Source: Microcaldota archaeon (lineage in GTDB: Archaea > Micrarchaeota > Micrarchaeia > Anstonellales > J096). From it: DNA of 17,720 bases. The stretch spans positions 1 through 17,720 of the forward strand of contig JAPLWW010000001.1 of NCBI GenBank assembly GCA_026396375.1, in the 5' to 3' direction. The position numbers and the translations under genes were made by a program. Positions 15,601-17,720 of the stretch are shown here, piece by piece; the first letter of the stretch is position 1; each line of letters begins with the position of its first letter. The notes under the pieces are model-generated. The model was given only the letters and a program-made list of their open reading frames with translations. It ran no database searches and was not told the DNA's origin.

Positions 15601-17720
15601 GTCAATGCAACAGGGGCAATGAATTCCCAATACAAGATAAACGTCAATTTCTCAAGCAGCTACAGCGAAATCAGCAATAATGAAACAAACAACGCAACGG
15701 TCAGGATATATGGATTAGACACAACTCCGCCTGCTTCAGTCACAGCGCTCACAAACATCTCCGCGACCATGACATCCATCTACTGGACATGGACGAACCC
15801 GGTTGACACAGACTACAACATTTCACTCATCTATATTGATGGGGTAAATGTCGCGAACACCTCAAGCGAGTTCTACAACGCAACCGGATTCACCCAGAAC
15901 ACAACCCACACGATAACCATCTACACAAGGGATAATTTGGGAAACATAAACAACACTGATGTAAGCAATACAGGAAGAACCTTGCTAGACACATTCCCGC
16001 CTGCTTCAGTCACAGCGCTCACAAACATCTCATCAACAATGACCTCAATCTACTGGACCTGGACGAACCCGGTTGATTCGGACTACAATATTTCACTCAT
16101 CTATATTGACGGGGTCAACGTATTGAACTCAACAACTCCGTCATACAACGGAACCGGATTCACCCAGAACACAACCCACATGATAACCATCTACACAATG
16201 GACAACCTTGGGAACTTAAACAATACCAACGTAAGCAACACAGGAAGGACATTGCCGGATATTTATCCTTCAGCATCCGTAACCGGATTGACAAACGCCT
16301 CAGCGACAATGACCTCAATCTACTGGACCTGGACGAACCCGGTTGACTCGGATTTCAACTCATCCATAATATACATTGATGGGGTAAATGTCGCGAACAC
16401 CTCAAGCGAGTTCTACAACGCAACCGGATTCACCCAGAACACTCTTCATACAATAACAGTCTACACGAAAGACAATCTTGGGAACTTAAACAACACAGAT
16501 GTAAGCAACACGGCAAAGACGCTATTAGATACAAGGGCTCCAGCGATACTGTTTGCAAGCCCGACGTCAAATTCATCTTTGCTAACAGCCAACAATTATA
16601 TCCTGGCAAACGTCACTGCGAACGATACGGACCTTAACAGCATAACAATAAGACTCTATAATCTGACAGGGGCCTTGATCAACTCAAGCACAGAAGCTTC
16701 GAACAACCTGTTTGTCAATTTCAGCGGGCTTGATGACGGAATATACTATTTCAACGCAACTGCCTATGACGAAGTTGGGAATTCCAACAGCACGGAAACC
16801 AGAAACATAACAATAGACACCACTGCCCCATCAGCCCAATATGTTTTCCCGACATACAATTCAAGCTATTATACTGCAAAGGCCTACATATTGGTCAATG
16901 TAACCTCTTCGGATGCGCACTTCAGCAACATTACAGCAGAACTCTACAACTCCTCAGGAAGCATGGTAGACTCATCAACAGGAACATCCGCAGTTTTGTT
17001 TGCCAACTTTTCAAGCCTGGCAGACGGCATCTACTATTTCAATGCAACAGCCTATGATGCGCTGGGCAATTCGCAGCCGTTGGAGACAAGGAACGTCACG
17101 ATAGACACAATAAAGCCAATTTCTTCCTTCATTGCTCCGACAACAGCCTCAGGAACAGTCCAAACATCCCCTTCAATAGTGGCGAACGTTTCTGTTGCTG
17201 AAGCCAACCCAGACCATATGGCAATTTCATTGTACGATTCCAACATGAGCGTCATCAACACCTCAGACAGCACATATGCGGACTTCAGCGGGCTTCCTGA
17301 CGGACTCTATTATTTCAGCGCAATCGCATATGACCTGGCAGGGAACCAGAACAGCACAGAGACAAGGAACGTCACGATAGACACGATCAACCCAACGGTA
17401 TCATTCGTTAGCCCAACTCCTGTTTCAGGGTCATATACGAATTCAAGCAGCATATCCTACAATATCACCGCTTCGGATTCCAGCTTGAATAACGTAACAG
17501 TAAGCCTGTTCAATTCCTCGGGATCATTGGTGAATTCAAGCGTTACCGCTTCATCAGGTGTATACGGCAATTTCCCTTCCCTTGATGACGGGATATACTA
17601 TTTCAACGCGACGGCGACTGACAGCGCAGGAAACTCAAATTCAACGGAAACCAGGACTGTAACGGTTGATTCCACAGCGCCTTTCATAATGTTCGTTAAC
17701 GTGACAACCGAATCAGGGAC
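9673..17720 (+). CDS. Giant modular surface protein (adhesin-like), at least 2682 aa, 3' end outside window
   Basis: One frame stays open from the GTG at 9673 to the window end. The start encodes a signal peptide (FIKKVVMFNVALVAFVLLAA). Next come a Ser/Thr/Pro linker (about residues 30-100), Ig-like sequence, and a Cys module with KCKDWDFDAQSC (Cys 459 and 469). A beta-sandwich follows (about 522-660), then FN3-like repeat 1 and an Ig-like domain holding a LamG-type jelly roll. After that come two copies of a Cys-containing host domain, each split by an insert (DUF2341 plus LamG; another jelly roll), four more FN3-like repeats, and Ig-like repeats of 92-96 aa up to the edge. The protein is exceptionally rich in Asn-X-Ser/Thr sequons, about six per FN3-like repeat, implying heavy N-glycosylation. 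No catalytic domain is seen. It probably binds glycans or neighbouring cells. A C-terminal anchor is expected beyond the window. The ATG at 9703 is an alternative start, but it would lose the basic signal-peptide residues. Confidence 0.92.
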   Translation, partial: MEYTFIKKVVMFNVALVAFVLLAANTDTSVVSHVVDSASSAVVSSSDSGTASVESSSQPAVSGKGKSSPPSSSPTISSTKTKTRPSSGSSSGNDSEMEILAKKDKTPPSIGAVDIPETREGPSSLEISAIVTDQSPISRVWASINGTAYDMNKVNAGTEKTEDVMPSIKLSSSKNKEIGNICDQINSTYIAVENPDKEIVLRTNGLGGSGTINLVYLHVIYSSEKDDGTEGSVYWAVPDSEQGQAHAFTAGAEPQEASFDVTSERAWDASDFDPAEMHLQGAEGLRIHDAWFEVTYTSESARYALNVPGLGAGTYNYTIYSNDSFGNTASLGGEATVLPELVAMNISVIDSGSAEQPAVIQVLDSNNNVEINGTTTDLSDMNSLEAGTKTIIIEPINNTIQSIEIYDANISAEVDSFIKIDNPEDSQGHASLYAIDPTALNFTSANVTVSASGTELWKCKDWDFDAQSCNGEWVFLANIVPGEMYTFTLTPEDPGFKEDFSGNYTASGYAAWKSTNAVAKPPSSGPNVTNEAVLASAEYTNISASDTSWALASGTGYRAFRFEFNITQPASTINNISYRWTGYSTGSGSQPVNMYLWNYTGSSWFNAVNNSQTTGDYNLTYTLASGISNFINSSGKLTFIVETASPGSTYILYTNYVSINISDATPPASVTGLANASATKTSIYWTWTNPADSDFNSSIVYIDGVNLANTSSAFYNATGFTVNTSHMITIYTKDNFGNINNTNVSSTASTMANILPTQTTPILNSTLGTNTTSENLTCYNQSTADANGEDSVKNIFNWYKGGASIMVLNMPFEGGSNSTFTKNYAQRNNGSVYGAAWVMNGGYDGKGAYNFTVEGQNITLGDFPEIEGARELSGMMWFKTNDLTRDNLLMFKGLFTVNSGPFMVWRDDYAGVSGRLDTCSIELSNGTNTTRFEGSSGLCNTTGWTHLAWTFNGSAERELRVYVNGVEDTTPLVTDQNITFLMANSYDLILGRSHSALTNGLVGLMDDVRIYNSTLSPEQIKAIYNNRSDLIVSQELAEGQNWSCAITPNDGTGDGSTLASNSLTIKPFGSLNVSLLTPTPGATTNVTQNQTFWVNATVTCNGGAGALCGNITAYARYNITTDSPPADWWNSSWRKRNQINISSAVATTLTNFPIYLNVSKAASMQADFDDLRFVNGSCSSGNTLLLDYEIENYTGSNANVWVRIPSLPSTGAKICMYYDNSAAGSGQNRTGVWDANYVGVWHLNENVTDEATTGIHNDSTSNGNNGKQSGNAQGAGKVASGQAFDGINDYINASTSPGSAVNLTIEYWMKPNVNNTYMRAVGKEINGTQGWSFLIRPSGDAGFDRAIIFRIGSDANYGAWGNEVSAQYLYNANQWVHIAGTFAYNGANGGTGTLYVNGTSVASKSNTDGRGVANTNAPFLIGLDYSTYPSTEDFNGIIDEVRISNIARSADWINQSYRMVANQNSYVATNGEEALPTIESMTAINTTAGATPLRSLSSQPQSCTLNQGQSCQLNWSVNATGAMNSQYKINVNFSSSYSEISANQTANATINILSDSTPPASVTSLANISATFTSIYWTWTNPGDADFSTNIIYIDGVNLANTSSAFYNATGFTQNTSHMITVYTKDNNGNINSTNVSNTGRTLLAGTLGVSLITPASGQTTNVTQNQTFWVNATVTCNGGAGALCGNITAYARYNATVDTQTLWTPAQIATTLWLDANDSSTITNDSSRNISNWRDKSSGFNFTQSNATYKPKYNATAFNGMPAVVYDGIDDELDATIAGTSANNWTAFAVIDQLPNSKSFQYVLISGAGTILSRKGGGGISFKDNYGTYYSESTPYVTGKQIIGWQLATNGNFYRNGTSVYSTPWNYTALSLNGTAQISASAQGQLNMSIVELLVLPTKISDEDRQKIEGYLAWKWGLEGNLPADHPYKSAAPTIMVESVTAINTTAGATPLRSLSSQPQSCALNQGQSCQLNWSVNATGAMNSQYKINVNFSSSYSEISNNETNNATVRIYGLDTTPPASVTALTNISATMTSIYWTWTNPVDTDYNISLIYIDGVNVANTSSEFYNATGFTQNTTHTITIYTRDNLGNINNTDVSNTGRTLLDTFPPASVTALTNISSTMTSIYWTWTNPVDSDYNISLIYIDGVNVLNSTTPSYNGTGFTQNTTHMITIYTMDNLGNLNNTNVSNTGRTLPDIYPSASVTGLTNASATMTSIYWTWTNPVDSDFNSSIIYIDGVNVANTSSEFYNATGFTQNTLHTITVYTKDNLGNLNNTDVSNTAKTLLDTRAPAILFASPTSNSSLLTANNYILANVTANDTDLNSITIRLYNLTGALINSSTEASNNLFVNFSGLDDGIYYFNATAYDEVGNSNSTETRNITIDTTAPSAQYVFPTYNSSYYTAKAYILVNVTSSDAHFSNITAELYNSSGSMVDSSTGTSAVLFANFSSLADGIYYFNATAYDALGNSQPLETRNVTIDTIKPISSFIAPTTASGTVQTSPSIVANVSVAEANPDHMAISLYDSNMSVINTSDSTYADFSGLPDGLYYFSAIAYDLAGNQNSTETRNVTIDTINPTVSFVSPTPVSGSYTNSSSISYNITASDSSLNNVTVSLFNSSGSLVNSSVTASSGVYGNFPSLDDGIYYFNATATDSAGNSNSTETRTVTVDSTAPFIMFVNVTTESG
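10870..11235 (+). other. Cys-containing archaeal surface module (KCxDW type)
   Basis: This part of the giant protein contains YAIDPTALNFTSANVTV, then KCKDWDFDAQSCNGEW and LTPEDPGF. I recall this arrangement from large secreted archaeal proteins. The two Cys (459 and 469) may form a disulfide. Function unknown. Confidence 0.5.
11236..11658 (+). other. Beta-sandwich domain before the first FN3-like repeat
   Basis: The segment begins near residue 522, runs through FRFEFNITQPASTINNISYR and MYLWNYTGSSW, and ends with FIVETASPGSTYILYTNYVS. The alternating pattern and length suggest a jelly-roll-like sandwich typical of archaeal surface proteins. Assignment is by look only. Confidence 0.4.
11659..11921 (+). 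repeat. FN3-like repeat 1
   Basis: Starts at TPPASVTGL and contains SIYWTWTNPADSDF, VYIDGVNLANTSS and MITIYTKDNFGNINN. The same unit recurs at 14335 and three times from 15718. It is the most diverged of the five at its 3' end. Confidence 0.8.
12091..12756 (+). other. LamG-type jelly-roll domain inserted in an Ig-like domain
   Basis: The concanavalin-A-like domain runs from VLNMPFEGGSN to VGLMDDVRIYNSTLSPEQI. The sequence on each side resembles two halves of one Ig-like domain: LTCYNQSTADANGED with Cys 778 before it, and EGQNWSCAITPNDGTGDG with Cys 1044 after it, like the two disulfide strands of an Ig fold. Codon choice shifts toward A/T here: I count TAT 7 to TAC 2 and AGA 8 to AGG 3. Confidence 0.7.
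12919..13026 (+). repeat. Host domain copy 1, left half
   Basis: Encodes TNVTQNQTFWVNATVTC and a CX7C pair (Cys 1100 and 1108). It is 108 nt long and matches 14650-14757 with five differences, all at synonymous third positions. Confidence 0.85.
13030..14106 (+). other. Insert A: DUF2341 plus LamG jelly roll
   Basis: DUF2341 is recognised from ADWWNSSWRKRNQINIS (about residue 1127), LTNFPIYLNVSK, DDLRFVNGSC and AKICMYYDN. The LamG-type domain follows from YVGVWHLNE, through QAFDGINDYINAS and LTIEYWMKPN, to FNGIIDEVRISNIARSADW. The DUF2341-LamG pairing is a common one. It sits between the left and right halves of host domain copy 1. Confidence 0.8.
14107..14296 (+). repeat. Host domain copy 1, right half
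   Basis: Encodes TTAGATPLRSLSSQPQSC and a CX7C pair (Cys 1503 and 1511), then NWSVNATGAMNSQYKINV. It is nearly identical to 15487-15676; 14230-14291 is identical to 15610-15671 over 62 nt. Confidence 0.85.
14335..14604 (+). repeat. FN3-like repeat 2
   Basis: A 270-nt unit (90 aa) from STPPASVTSL to NVSNTGRTLL with the SIYWTWTNP core. It lies between the two copies of the split host domain and seems to be part of the duplicated unit. Confidence 0.8.
14650..14757 (+). repeat. Host domain copy 2, left half
   Basis: Second copy of the TNVTQNQTFWVNATVTC segment with Cys 1677 and 1685. Protein sequence is identical to copy 1 over the 36 residues compared. Confidence 0.85.
14758..15486 (+). other. 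Insert B: different jelly-roll domain with bacterial-type signature
   Basis: Begins LWTPAQIATTLWLDANDSST, continues with ISNWRDKSSG and NGMPAVVYDGIDDELDA, and ends ISDEDRQKIEGYLAWKWGLE followed by LPADHPYKSAAP. I know this closing motif from lectin-like domains in large bacterial (for example planctomycete) and phage-associated proteins. It occupies the same place in host domain copy 2 that insert A occupies in copy 1. Confidence 0.75.
15487..15676 (+). repeat. Host domain copy 2, right half
   Basis: Second copy of the TTAGATPLRSLSSQPQSC segment with Cys 1963 and 1971, offset by exactly 1380 nt from copy 1. Confidence 0.85.
15718..16527 (+). repeat. FN3-like repeats 3, 4 and 5 in tandem
   Basis: Three units of exactly 270 nt start at 15718, 15988 and 16258. 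Each holds SIYWTWTNPVD, YIDGVNV, GFTQNT and a DNLGN turn. Repeats 3 and 5 share a 68-nt identical block (15835-15902 and 16375-16442) that repeat 4 lacks. Such tandem beta-sandwich units usually act as a spacer that projects binding domains from the surface. Confidence 0.9.
16528..17720 (+). repeat. Ig-like repeats, four complete and one cut by the window edge
   Basis: Units start at 16528, 16816, 17104, 17380 and 17668, with lengths of 288, 288, 276 and 288 nt. Each begins with DTxxP, contains FxxPT and a DDGIYYFNATAYD-type strand, and ends NSTETRNVTID. At nucleotide level they are more diverged from each other than the FN3-like repeats are, so this array looks older. Confidence 0.85.

Noticed and set aside
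15718..17720. Regular 270-288-bp periodicity as a CRISPR-like or satellite repeat
   Set aside because: The units are in frame, encode coherent beta-sandwich domains and have mostly codon-level variation. There are no short repeats with unique spacers.

Overview
The window looks like part of an archaeal chromosome, most likely from a DPANN-type lineage, though I cannot fix the lineage from sequence alone. The evidence is a DUF63 membrane protein (an archaeal family), archaeal TATA boxes about 25 nt upstream of ATG codons with no room for a leader, a tRNA-Val without encoded CCA, heavy use of ATA (Ile) and AGG (Arg), and very large secreted proteins rich in N-glycosylation sequons.

Left part (1-4059) holds metabolism and small genes. 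A fused prephenate dehydrogenase/prephenate dehydratase (TyrA-PheA, 5' end outside the window) is followed by an unrecognised 183-aa gene on the same strand. On the minus strand lie a 71-aa protein made of two copies of one short motif, a 425-aa PLP-dependent aminotransferase that could complete Tyr/Phe synthesis, a tRNA-Val(GAC), and a 98-aa unknown protein. A 12-bp copy of the 5' end of the tRNA and a strong hairpin sit between the last two.

Middle part (4060-9518, minus strand) looks like an envelope gene group. In transcription order it holds a 1353-aa membrane-anchored coiled-coil protein, an unknown protein (my start gives 178 aa, with its own TATA box), and the DUF63 membrane protein, which overlaps its upstream neighbour as TGATG.

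Right part (9673-17720, plus strand) is one uninterrupted reading frame of at least 2682 codons that runs off the window. It starts at a GTG with a signal peptide and encodes a giant modular surface protein: a Ser/Thr/Pro linker, Ig-like domains, a Cys-containing archaeal surface module, five fibronectin-III-like repeats, three jelly-roll (lectin-like) domains and at least four 92-96-aa Ig-like repeats at its right end. The 154-bp divergent region between the two giant envelope genes holds a strong TATA box, a perfect 14-bp palindrome and a tandem 10-bp repeat.

The most notable structure is in the giant gene. All three jelly-roll domains appear to be inserted inside other Ig-like domains. A host domain has been duplicated almost unchanged at DNA level, yet the two copies carry different inserts at exactly the same point. 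This looks like a slot for exchanging binding domains on a surface adhesin.
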